Shown here: one piece after another, positions 55,913 to 64,000 of the stretch
Layout: every line of letters starts with the position of its first letter
Position numbering within the stretch: the first letter of the stretch is position 1
Assembly: GCA_021772775.1 (NCBI GenBank)
Contig: JAJFLH010000031.1
Location: 100,334 to 164,333 of the forward strand
Length of the DNA: 64,000 bases
Direction: 5' to 3'
Source: Mariprofundus sp.
GTDB lineage: Bacteria; Pseudomonadota; Zetaproteobacteria; Mariprofundales; Mariprofundaceae
Program-made: the position numbers and the translations under genes
Notes under the pieces: model-generated
Database searches by the model: none
What the model saw: only the letters and a program-made list of their open reading frames with translations
Told to the model about the DNA's origin: nothing

Positions 55913-56286
55913 TGTGAGCCTCGGTTTACTTCTGTCACAGTCGCTTTTTTCGGCAGAAATAGTTCAGCAAGTGGTGAGATCGCATTTGACGGATCACACT
56001 CCCCACACATAAATATATCGAGTGCAGCAAACTCAATTTCGGGCCATGTATGAATAGTGATATGAGATTCAGCCAGCATGGCTGCACCCGTTATACCGCA
56101 GCCTTCACCGAATTGATGCAGGTTGACCTGCAATACAGTTGCGCCGCAAGCTTGAGCTGCAACTCGCATTGCCTTCTCGATAAAAATTACATCCTGAAGC
56201 CCCTGTGCGCCCCAATAGTCAATAAGGATATGCTTACCGGGTAAGGCCATGGCTGGTTTTATCAAATTTGTCTGTGGTTTATTCAT
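55909..56286 (-). CDS. speD: S-adenosylmethionine decarboxylase proenzyme
   Basis: 125 residues from ATG 56286. The short prokaryotic SpeD type has the self-cleavage site Glu73-Ser74 in LAESHITIHTWPE, His79 and Cys94 at the canonical spacing. Ser74 becomes the pyruvoyl cofactor. It provides decarboxylated SAM for the aminopropyltransferase downstream, and is the first gene of the operon. Confidence 0.93.
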   Translation of the reverse strand: MNKPQTNLIKPAMALPGKHILIDYWGAQGLQDVIFIEKAMRVAAQACGATVLQVNLHQFGEGCGITGAAMLAESHITIHTWPEIEFAALDIFMCGECDPSNAISPLAELFLPKKATVTEVNRGSQ

Positions 56287-56669
56287 GAGCCCTAGTTGGC
56301 AGATCCTTCCGAGCATATATTCGCATGACGTAATGTAGTTTTACAACTGATGAATAACAACGCTTCATCACGCGTGTGCTGCAACGCCTCATGCAAGAGC
56401 GGCAGCTCATATACCACTTCCGCTAGTCTATTTATTGTTTAGTTACTGTTGCATTAACTATGTGAATTCTCCGAATAAAATCCGCGAATCAAGGTCATTC
56501 CTCTCGAAATTCTTCATGCCTTCTCTTGCGGGAATCACACCATTCAGATGATCTAAAAACCGTTACAACACAGTTAATGAACAGGCCAAAGCCCTAGATT
56601 TAACATTAATAAAGAATTTTAAAATATTAATCTATATAGATTAATAACATACTTATGTGTTCGGACCCT
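56287..56669. other. Intergenic region upstream of speD, no gene seen
   Basis: About 380 bases between speD and the dinB remnant. It is A/T-rich near 56590-56650 and must include the promoter of the nine-gene operon. I found no open frame with a ribosome site and no clear hairpin or RNA element. Confidence 0.5.
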
Positions 56670-57349
<680 letters not shown>

Positions 57350-57594
57350 TGTAGCATTTCTCTGAATCTCATTTATTTACTCCCGTAAACACACGGGGCC
57401 GGGTATATCATTATTGCACCCTGCTGAGATTCATTCATTTCTGTCATCTAATAAATGGTGTTTCATCATCAAGCTTAATGAAGAAATATACTTTTTAGGG
57501 GAGCTTATATGTTTTTATGTCACTACAGGAAAGATAGTCTCTCTAAATCCAGTAATTGGGCTTATCAAGATATGAAAGCCTGAGTTGTCCAAGA

Positions 57595-58245
57595 TTAATA
57601 GTGTTCAGCTATCGCAGCGTCTACAAGCGCCTCTAATTGCTTATAACCAAAGCTGGTGAGCGGTTTGCCGTTTACAAAAAATGAAGGGGTTTTTTTCACA
57701 CCCAACTGATGGGCATCCTTCAGATCCTGCTTAATATGTTCGGCAATTTCAGGGTCATTCATGTCCACCCTTAAACGCGCCACATCAAACTTATAGTGCT
57801 CAAGATATTTCCATAGTAGCTCTGGCTGAGGATTATGATGCGAGGCCCAATAAGGCTGTGTTCCAAACGTGTGCTCCAAAACAGACCAGTAGACCCCCTG
57901 CTTTCTTGCCGCTTCAAGAATCTTCACCACATCGTCTGAGCCAGGATGAAACGGCGCATAACGAATGACCTGATTAAGCTTCCCTTCGTGCTTTTCCAGT
58001 AACTTCTCTACAAAGGGATAAAATTGACGACAACTTTCACAAGCCGGATCCAAAAATTCGACGATGGTAACTTTAGCATCTGTACTACCTTTCATCGGCG
58101 AATAGGGCTTGATCAAGGCATCACTGTATTGCGATGCAACTTTGGTCTGCATATCACTCTGTTGGCTCTTGTAAAGATAGCCGCCGCCAGCAAAAACAAG
58201 CCCCATAACAACGATAGCTATTAATATTAGATAGTTCTTTTTCAT
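57595..58245 (-). CDS. DsbA-family thiol oxidoreductase (Thioredoxin_4 type)
   Basis: 216 residues with an N-terminal signal anchor (hydrophobic 4-22), the active site CESC (Cys69-Cys72) and the cis-Pro loop (KKTPSFFVNGKPL). Such proteins oxidise or isomerise disulfides in the periplasm. Its ATG overlaps the dsbB stop by four bases, so the two form an oxidation pair. Confidence 0.9.
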   Translation of the reverse strand: MKKNYLILIAIVVMGLVFAGGGYLYKSQQSDMQTKVASQYSDALIKPYSPMKGSTDAKVTIVEFLDPACESCRQFYPFVEKLLEKHEGKLNQVIRYAPFHPGSDDVVKILEAARKQGVYWSVLEHTFGTQPYWASHHNPQPELLWKYLEHYKFDVARLRVDMNDPEIAEHIKQDLKDAHQLGVKKTPSFFVNGKPLTSFGYKQLEALVDAAIAEHY

Positions 58246-58679
58246 GATTTCATCCTGGCTCGGGTTACGAGTAATAAAACAGTTATAGTCAAGAAAGAAG
58301 CAAGTGAAAGCAGTGGAATCGGCACTACATCAAACAGCATCATACTCGCATCCTTGCACGATATTCCCTGCTGACAGGGCTGCATACTCTCTGGAATGAG
58401 CCCATAAAACAGCAAACAGTGGTAGAGCGTGAACAACACTCCTATAAAAACAATCGGCAGAGCAAATCGGATCACCGCTCTATCCAATGGGTAGAGCCCG
58501 ACCAACAAGATGATCGCCAATGGAAACATGAAGATACGCTGATACCAGCATAACACGCAGGGTACTAAGCCCATCACTTCACTGAAAAATAGACTGCCCA
58601 GAGTTGATGTCGCCGCAATCAGCCAGCTGCAAAACAGCAAAGCCCAGGTTGTGGAATCATTCTTTAATTCGTCGCTCAT
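58242..58679 (-). CDS. dsbB: Disulfide bond formation protein DsbB
   Basis: 145 residues, four transmembrane helices, first Cys pair CVLC (Cys41, Cys44) and a periplasmic loop pair Cys102/Cys108. It reoxidises the DsbA-like neighbour and passes electrons to quinone. The start at 58679 gives a normal length; an upstream frame extends to 58733. Confidence 0.92.
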   Translation of the reverse strand: MSDELKNDSTTWALLFCSWLIAATSTLGSLFFSEVMGLVPCVLCWYQRIFMFPLAIILLVGLYPLDRAVIRFALPIVFIGVLFTLYHCLLFYGLIPESMQPCQQGISCKDASMMLFDVVPIPLLSLASFLTITVLLLVTRARMKS

Positions 58680-58802
58680 GGCGGGCAAGCTATAGCAGTT
58701 ATAAACTGAAAGCATGCAGCCATAGATAAGCAAAGCATAAACCTGCTCTGCAACAGCTATAAAACATTAGCAATCTCAAAATAATAGCAAACAGTAGTAG
58801 CG

Positions 58803-59552
58803 TTATATCTCGGCAGTATCTCTCTTACGGTCTTTAGCATGTATCAGATCGTACTGCGATTTGAATAGTTTGGCATGCGACTCAAAGTATTCGATAATAC
58901 AATCAGCATCACCAATTTTATCACGCCATTTTTCCAAAAAACTATTCTTCCCCATCACATGATAACTGTCTCCATGCCATGTATGCATAAAACCGATCAA
59001 CGGCACCTGATTATAATCATTACGAGGAATACGGCCTCTGACATGGTGGCAATGTATATTGTAAGGGCCAATCCCCCTATCGGCTGTCATGCCAGTGATA
59101 ATACACGGCTGCTGCCCCAGCCATGCGCTATAATGATCATCCACCACATCGTTACGCCGCACCTTAGGTTTGTTATAGGCTTTACGTTTGGGTGTTTCAT
59201 AAGATTTAACTTTCGAAAAATCGACAGGTTTACGCTGGATCGGTTTTCTCGTAATGGGTTTCCGGGGTGCTGTTGGATAAGAGATCGGTTTTCTAACAAT
59301 GGCTGAACGCGCGATGGGCTTTTGTGCTTTGCGCTCAGGAAACTTGATCTCTTTTTTGGGCCTGGCATCGATACGCAACTGCTCCAGCAGCTCTATCAAA
59401 CAGGTATGTTCATCAGACTCGAGGTCTTTTACTTCATAATCATCCTGCTTTTTAAAGCGGAAATCGCGGCTAATCACTCCTTCCACATCTTCAAAGGTAT
59501 CTTCATGTGCAATGATCTTGCCATTTTTCAACACCATATACCGTGAACTCAT
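58803..59552 (-). CDS. HNH-like (DUF968-like) nuclease-type protein with Lys-Pro-Ile repeats
   Basis: 249 residues. The C-terminal third has CIITGMTADRG and IHCHHVRGRIPRNDYNQV-like His/Cys groups, plus FMHTWHGDSYHV, resembling HNH/DUF968 domains found in phage and recombination proteins. Residues 75-135 are a proline- and lysine-rich linker built of (R/T)KPI-like units. The N-terminal part is acidic. It may be a mobile-element or phage remnant gene; no phage genes adjoin. The start has GGAG five bases upstream. Confidence 0.6.
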   Translation of the reverse strand: MSSRYMVLKNGKIIAHEDTFEDVEGVISRDFRFKKQDDYEVKDLESDEHTCLIELLEQLRIDARPKKEIKFPERKAQKPIARSAIVRKPISYPTAPRKPITRKPIQRKPVDFSKVKSYETPKRKAYNKPKVRRNDVVDDHYSAWLGQQPCIITGMTADRGIGPYNIHCHHVRGRIPRNDYNQVPLIGFMHTWHGDSYHVMGKNSFLEKWRDKIGDADCIIEYFESHAKLFKSQYDLIHAKDRKRDTAEI

Positions 59553-59691
59553 TCATTCTCCTTGTCATAAACAAGCCCCAATCATCCAATAACAGACAAA
59601 TAAGTCGAGCTCCTGAGGAAGAGTGCATTCCGTTTAGATCAGACTAGACATTTAGGCATTTGAATCGCATTCATAACCCGATTCACCTTGT

Positions 59692-59899
59692 TCCCGCGAA
59701 GGCGGGACAGAGAGACGAAGTCGCTTGGACGGCTGCAAGCCGCCCGTAGGGTGAGGCGCAAAGCGCTGAATCAATCCAGTCACTCAACGCTTTTCTGGGT
59801 ACCCGATCAGCTCGGGTATCACGTGGTGAATGGCGCAGCCAGAGAGGCCCCCTGGGGCACAAGGTGAATGACATAGTCAGAGAGGGTGCCCTGGGGTAC
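59692..59899 (+). repeat. Cluster of short repeats and hairpins
   Basis: The region between 59553 and 60066 has no credible gene. It holds TCCCGC-GAA-GGCGGGA-like hairpin 59692-59707, a TACCCGA/TCGGGTA hairpin (59800-59818) and two tandem copies of an element of about 36 bases (59825-59860 and 59863-59899), both starting GGTGAATG and containing AGAGAGG and CCCTGGGG. A related inverted pair occurs at 62168-62250. It resembles a REP/MITE-type family. Confidence 0.75.
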
Positions 59900-60066
59900 A
59901 AAATTATTTAAGTGGGACTGCAGGGTTCCTCAGCCCTGATAACATCGCCTCTTTTGACATCAACTATGGAATCTAAATATGTTATTCTGGTCTGATCCGA
60001 TAAAGTGGAGAGCCGAAGTTCCGTTAGCTAGAGCTTATAGATCTACGAAGTGCCTCAACGATCTGT

Positions 60067-60615
60067 TTAAGCCTCGGGTTCTTTTCCAGCCATTGAAACT
60101 TCACCTTTAATGACATGTTGAAGCCGAGAAACAATTTCGTTCTCATCATAGTATTGTTTGGCTTCAAATCTCACCAGAGTAAGCCCTACAGCTTTAAAGG
60201 CATCACTTATAAAATCTTCATGCTTCACTCTCTTCTGCCTGTTAGGCGTTTTGTGCTCCAATTCAATAACACAGAGAACTTTTGAATTATTGGGATCACA
60301 AAGAATATAATCAATCTGTTTCCCTTTTATCTTGTGAAGGTGGAACTGCCTGTCTGATCTCATAAGATCTTTCTCAAGCTCCAACAAATCTTCCAGATTT
60401 ACACGGGCAAAGATTTCATACTGATGACCTACTGCCGACTTCAGCACTCTATAAAATGCCCTTTCACCTTCTGTGAAAAAAACTTCTTTTTTTAGATAAG
60501 GTAAATCATCAGTCGCAGCTCCCCTTTTGAAAGCAGGTGCAGTTTTTAATTTCAGCAGCGCTACGGCTCCAATGATAAAAGGTATTGCGATAAACAGAAT
60601 AATTAAAAGTTCCAA
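60067..60615 (-). CDS. DUF2726 protein, membrane-anchored nuclease-like
   Basis: 182 residues from TTG 60615 (GAGGAG nine bases upstream). One N-terminal transmembrane helix is followed by the DUF2726 domain (FFTEGERAFYRVLKSAVG, FARVNLEDLL, QIDYILCDPNNSKVLCVIEL). The Asp and Glu of DYILCD and VIEL match the PD-(D/E)XK-like core of that family. Cellular role unknown. Confidence 0.8.
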   Translation of the reverse strand: MELLIILFIAIPFIIGAVALLKLKTAPAFKRGAATDDLPYLKKEVFFTEGERAFYRVLKSAVGHQYEIFARVNLEDLLELEKDLMRSDRQFHLHKIKGKQIDYILCDPNNSKVLCVIELEHKTPNRQKRVKHEDFISDAFKAVGLTLVRFEAKQYYDENEIVSRLQHVIKGEVSMAGKEPEA

Positions 60616-60782
60616 TTTATTTAACTCCTCGCTTATTCAGGTTTGATAGCTTCATCCTCAATAAGTAACTAACGGTATACTCTTTTCATTCCATTTTGAA
60701 GAAATCAACCACATCATTCACAAAACCATGCCTTGGCTATCTCTGTAAACAACGCAATACTCATGCCAATCACCGTTACAAC

Positions 60783-61526
60783 TTACTCCAAAGCAGAAAC
60801 AATATCTTTTGGTAATGAATAGTCCGGATGAGCTTTCCTGAACTTCTTTAGACTCACTCTGGCATCATCTGTTTTTCCATCTCTGATCAGATCGCGAATT
60901 TGCTTCAACCAGTTGTCAATCGACAGCTCAATCATTTTCGCCGGCCTGGCTTCTCTCGCAGCCACCGTGGCCGGTTCTGCATACATCATATCTGACTCCA
61001 CACTACCGGCCTGAATAGCTGCGGGTTCAGATTTCAACTGTTGAACAGCCGCTGTTCGCCGCTGCATCTCGAACTTCTGTTTGGCATGGGGTAATCTGCT
61101 GACTTCTTTTGATGCTCGGGTGGGAGGTACAGATTCTTGTCGGACGACTCTTTTCGTCGCAGCTTTTTTCTCCACGACTTCTTTAGCAAGCGTTTCAACA
61201 GAAGTCAGGGCCTCTTCATCTTCTTCAGCCATAGTCCCCTGCTGCTGAATTGGAGCAGCATCCATCATCACTGGAGCCATGCTTTCAGGATGCTCCTGCT
61301 TCATCTGAATAAACAGTGATACCGTCAACATGGCAACGGCAACAGAAGCAAGAGGTGTACGCCACCCTAAACTACGCCAGATGCTCCTTTTCGCCGGTTT
61401 CTCAACGGCCTTGCGTGCTTGTGTAAGAATAACTGAATCCAGCGCCATGGGCGGCTCTTCAATGCGGCTCTGCTGATAAACGTGTGAGAGCCGCTTATCA
61501 TGCAGATCGCTATTCCGATCGTTCAT
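60783..61526 (-). CDS. Anti-sigma-factor-like membrane protein
   Basis: 247 residues. A short cytoplasmic N-terminus, one transmembrane helix (about 60-77) and a periplasmic part rich in Glu, Ala and Val end in WLKQIRDLIRDGKTDDARVS followed by LKKFRKAHPDY, a helical unit. It overlaps the ECF sigma gene by four bases and has GGAGGTG upstream, the usual sigma/anti-sigma pairing. No zinc-binding His-Cys motif (HxxxCxxC) is seen, so it would be a non-zinc anti-sigma. The assignment rests on context. Confidence 0.7.
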   Translation of the reverse strand: MNDRNSDLHDKRLSHVYQQSRIEEPPMALDSVILTQARKAVEKPAKRSIWRSLGWRTPLASVAVAMLTVSLFIQMKQEHPESMAPVMMDAAPIQQQGTMAEEDEEALTSVETLAKEVVEKKAATKRVVRQESVPPTRASKEVSRLPHAKQKFEMQRRTAAVQQLKSEPAAIQAGSVESDMMYAEPATVAAREARPAKMIELSIDNWLKQIRDLIRDGKTDDARVSLKKFRKAHPDYSLPKDIVSALE

Positions 61527-62080
61527 GTTTCACCTCCCATACATAATCTCAATTTTCCCAAGGCGTAGCGCATGCGACTTTTGGCGGCTTCCAAACCAAT
61601 GCCTGTGGAAGAGGCAACAGCATTCAACGTGAGCCCCGCCTCCTCCTTGAGCAGAAACACTTGACGCTGCGGTGGCGGCAGCTGTTCCAAACAGTACATA
61701 AGACGCAACACCTGCTGCTTGATGTCTGCCTGTGCTTCCGGCTGTTCGAAGCTTGCAGCGACCGCGCAAGACTCACTATCATCATCGACCAGATATTGAT
61801 CCCATTTACCCTGCTTGCGATAGTGATCTACCAGCCGGTTGCTTGCGATACTGTAGAGCCAGGTAGTGAATTTTGCTGTGGCACTGTATCGGGTTCGACT
61901 CTTGATCACACTGGCCCATACATCCTGGTATAACTCTTCGGCTTCGGCTTTCGATGCAGATGAGCGTAACATGTAACGATAGAGCGGAGCTTTGTGGCGG
62001 GTATAGAGTTCAACAAAGGCATCTGCATCGCCATCTTTGTAGCGCAGCATCAGTTCTTTATCGCTCTTCTCCTGTCCCAT
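61523..62080 (-). CDS. ECF-type RNA polymerase sigma factor
   Basis: 185 residues from ATG 62080. Region 2 (DADAFVELYTRHKAPLYRYM, ELYQDVWASVIKSRTRY) and region 4 (QLPPPQRQVFLLKEEAGLTL, NAVASSTGIGLEAAKSRMRY) are both present. A longer frame starts at 62200, but that part reads through a repeat copy and is not conserved. It is followed directly by the anti-sigma-like gene and preceded by the von Willebrand A gene. Confidence 0.9.
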   Translation of the reverse strand: MGQEKSDKELMLRYKDGDADAFVELYTRHKAPLYRYMLRSSASKAEAEELYQDVWASVIKSRTRYSATAKFTTWLYSIASNRLVDHYRKQGKWDQYLVDDDSESCAVAASFEQPEAQADIKQQVLRLMYCLEQLPPPQRQVFLLKEEAGLTLNAVASSTGIGLEAAKSRMRYALGKLRLCMGGET

Positions 62081-62167
62081 AACAAGGCAATGTACCCCCG
62101 CAAACAGAGGGAGGAAAGAGCTCTCTGCTGCCTCATCCTGGGAATCCACTTCTAATATATGGATTTT

Positions 62168-62250
62168 CCCCAGGGCACCCTCTCTGGCTACGCCATTCAC
62201 CTCGCCCGATGAAACTTCGAGAAGGTAAGGCAGAGAGGCTGCCCTGGGGC
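62168..62250. repeat. Inverted pair of the 36-base repeat family
   Basis: A copy on the minus strand (62201-62168) and a shortened copy on the plus strand (62224-62250) face each other, so the region can form a large hairpin with CCCCAGGG/CCCTGGGG ends. It lies between the von Willebrand gene and the sigma gene. Confidence 0.7.
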
Positions 62251-62350
62251 ATGACGAAGCTTTAAATGCATTGCATAATCAGCCCCCCGATTTTTAATAT
62301 GATCGCCCTGCACCTTCTGCTGAACATACTGTGAAACATGGCTGTTTCCT

Positions 62351-64000
62351 TTACTCGAAAACAGTGTCATCGTCTTGATTATTCTGAGTCGATGACAGAT
62401 GCTGCGAATCCAGTGCCGCAGCTGTGCGCACCAGATTGAGGAATTCGCCGCGATATCCGTTCTCATCAGCCCCTTTAGAGTGGCGCACCAGTTTCAGCAC
62501 AGCATCGTAATCCATGTTTTCGGCATAGCTGCCGCCACGCAACAGCTCTCCGAATGACGCCACGGCAGCCGAGAAACGGAAATTATTGGTGCTTCTGGCA
62601 ATACTCTGTTTGATCAGATTTTTATGCAGCGAATATTCAATCAGCTGGCTCTTATCTGAACCAGGTTTTTTGTAACGCAAACGCAAGAAAGCAATCTCAT
62701 TAGCTGAAGCTTTGGGCTTTGATGTTGTTGAATCATAACGCAGCGGATCAATACGCCCTTTATTGCCCTTCAAGGTGATCTCATACAGTGCTGTCACGGT
62801 GTGGCCCGCGCCAATTTCACCGGCATCGACTTTATCGTTGTTGAAACCTTCACGTTTGAGCATGCGATTTTCATAACCGATCAGACGATATTCCGAAACC
62901 ACATCTGGATTAAATTCGATCTGGATTTTCACATCTTTGGCTATAGTCATCAGCGTAGAGCCGACTTCATCTACCAACACCTTGCGTGCCTCATTGATGG
63001 TGTCGATATAGGCGTAATTACCGTTACCCTTATCGGCCAACTGCTCCATCAGCTGATCATTATAATTGCCTGTGCCAAATCCAAGGGTGGTCAGCGAAAT
63101 TTCAGAGTTGCTTTTACTTTCAACCAGATCAATCAATGATTCAAAATTGGTGGTGCCTACATTGAAATCTCCATCGGTAGCCAGAATCACACGGTTGATG
63201 CCATTTTTGATAAAACCCTGCTCAGCCATGGCATAGGCCAGCCGAATACCCGCCCCGCCATTGGTGGAGCCACCGGCCCGTAAAACATCCAGTGCAGAGT
63301 CAATTCGTGCCTGCTGATTTCCCGGAGTTGGCTCAAGAACCACGCCGGATGCACCGGCATACACGACCAGAGAAACACGATCTTTGGATGAGAGTTGTGA
63401 GCTGAGCATTTTCAACGCCGATTTGAGCAGTGGCAGTTTATTTGGACTAAACATAGAGCCGGAGACATCGACAAGAAAAACGAGGTTGGAAGCAGGCAGT
63501 TGGCTGCGATCCATTTCATATCCCTTGATGCCAATATGCAGCAGATGCTTCTGAACATCCCACGGGGCAGGAGCCATTTCGGTGGTAACTCGGAACGGCT
63601 GCTTCAGATTGTTCGGCGTTTTGTAGTCATAAGAGAAATAATTGATCATTTCCTCAATGCGTACGGCATCCTGCGGCGGCAGACGCCCTTCATTAAGCAT
63701 GCGGCGGATATTACTGTAGGAGCCGGAGTCGACATCGATACTGAAGGTGGAGACCGGCTCGGAGCTGACCAGCTTCACGCCGTTCTTCTCCAGGTGCGCA
63801 TAGTTCTCCCGGTCAAGTGGCTCGGAGGGAAAGCGGATATGACCAGGCGCTGTCGGTGCCATCATGGCGCGCTGCGCGACAGCCCCGGTCGCATATTGTT
63901 GTGCAGACTGCGAATGTGCTGCGCGCTCCGAACTAAGCTGCTTGTCATGAAGCACCTGTGCTTTATTTACAAACCTCTCTGCTTCTTCGGTTTTAACTTT
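62351..64000 (-). CDS. von Willebrand factor A-domain protein (YfbK-like), runs off the right edge
   Basis: The frame is open to the end of the window (550 residues, 5' end missing). It has the YfbK-type N-terminal module (FSIDVDSGSYSNIRRMLNEG) and a VWA domain with the metal-binding DVSGSM site, the TDGDFNVG part and STNGGAGIRLA. These are coupled with ECF sigma and anti-sigma genes in the same direction, an arrangement seen in several proteobacteria. A substrate or partner is unknown. The natural start is outside the window. Confidence 0.88.
   Translation of the reverse strand, partial: KVKTEEAERFVNKAQVLHDKQLSSERAAHSQSAQQYATGAVAQRAMMAPTAPGHIRFPSEPLDRENYAHLEKNGVKLVSSEPVSTFSIDVDSGSYSNIRRMLNEGRLPPQDAVRIEEMINYFSYDYKTPNNLKQPFRVTTEMAPAPWDVQKHLLHIGIKGYEMDRSQLPASNLVFLVDVSGSMFSPNKLPLLKSALKMLSSQLSSKDRVSLVVYAGASGVVLEPTPGNQQARIDSALDVLRAGGSTNGGAGIRLAYAMAEQGFIKNGINRVILATDGDFNVGTTNFESLIDLVESKSNSEISLTTLGFGTGNYNDQLMEQLADKGNGNYAYIDTINEARKVLVDEVGSTLMTIAKDVKIQIEFNPDVVSEYRLIGYENRMLKREGFNNDKVDAGEIGAGHTVTALYEITLKGNKGRIDPLRYDSTTSKPKASANEIAFLRLRYKKPGSDKSQLIEYSLHKNLIKQSIARSTNNFRFSAAVASFGELLRGGSYAENMDYDAVLKLVRHSKGADENGYRGEFLNLVRTAAALDSQHLSSTQNNQDDDTVFE

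Noticed and set aside
59683..59901. 72-residue open frame on the minus strand
   Set aside because: It runs through hairpins and tandem repeats, ends in CPAFAGTR-type repeat translation, and has no ribosome site.
62081..62200. N-terminal extension of the ECF sigma gene
   Set aside because: The extra 40 codons read through a repeat copy and do not resemble sigma factors; the start at 62080 gives normal length.

Overview
The window reads as chromosomal DNA of a Gram-negative proteobacterium: tightly packed genes, ATGA/GTGA overlaps, GGAG-type ribosome sites, GC content in the mid-40s percent by eye, and envelope genes (DsbA/DsbB, SPOR protein, lipoprotein, TolQ/TolR-like pair, ZapD). CbbY suggests a Calvin cycle. 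Several c-type cytochromes, a CcoG-like polyferredoxin, HemN, a Crp/Fnr regulator and a truncated globin point to a microaerophilic or facultatively anaerobic respirer. I cannot name the genus; a gamma- or zetaproteobacterium would fit.

Layout. 0-9.2 kb: a MotA/TolQ-like and MotB/TolR-like pair, a CcoG-like protein, a LysR regulator, then a heme/oxygen cluster (class II cytochrome c, Crp/Fnr regulator without an N-terminal cysteine cluster, group II truncated globin, hemN, triheme, small and membrane cytochromes c). 9.2-26 kb: mostly housekeeping genes: cca (out of frame at a 9-base G/C run), recA-recX-alaS, a glucose-6-phosphate dehydrogenase carrying a C-terminal cyclic-nucleotide-binding domain, rmuC, a low-molecular-weight phosphatase, metH, mazG, a DUF3467 gene, pgsA and an iron-type alcohol dehydrogenase. 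26-27 kb: tRNA-Glu(TTC), a 38-residue membrane miniprotein and tRNA-Thr(TGT).

27-33.6 kb: one minus-strand operon in the order pilB-like ATPase fused to a receiver domain, cheW, a divergent MCP, and a cheA-receiver hybrid. The ATPase-receiver gene is split by a one-base frameshift exactly inside its tetracysteine zinc site. This looks like a chemosensory array acting directly on a type IV pilus or secretion motor ATPase.

34-49 kb: two small secreted proteins, an orphan DppB/DppC permease pair, tadA, maf, yacG-zapD with a degenerate ABC-type ATPase and a SPOR protein, trmO-clpA-clpS, cbbY-tatD, an orphan receiver protein and oligopeptidase B. 49-56.3 kb: a nine-gene minus-strand operon combining SpeD, a membrane-anchored spermidine synthase, DUF350, a lipoprotein, an M50-like membrane protease and YjfI/YjfJ(PspA)/YjfK homologues. 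It looks like an envelope module that joins polyamine chemistry to a PspA membrane-binding protein, and with the chemosensory operon it is the most interesting part of the window.

56.6-64 kb: a decayed dinB pseudogene, a DsbA/DsbB pair, an HNH-like protein with a Lys-Pro-Ile-rich linker, copies of a short repeat family, a DUF2726 protein, and an ECF sigma factor, anti-sigma-like and von Willebrand A-domain cluster running off the right edge.
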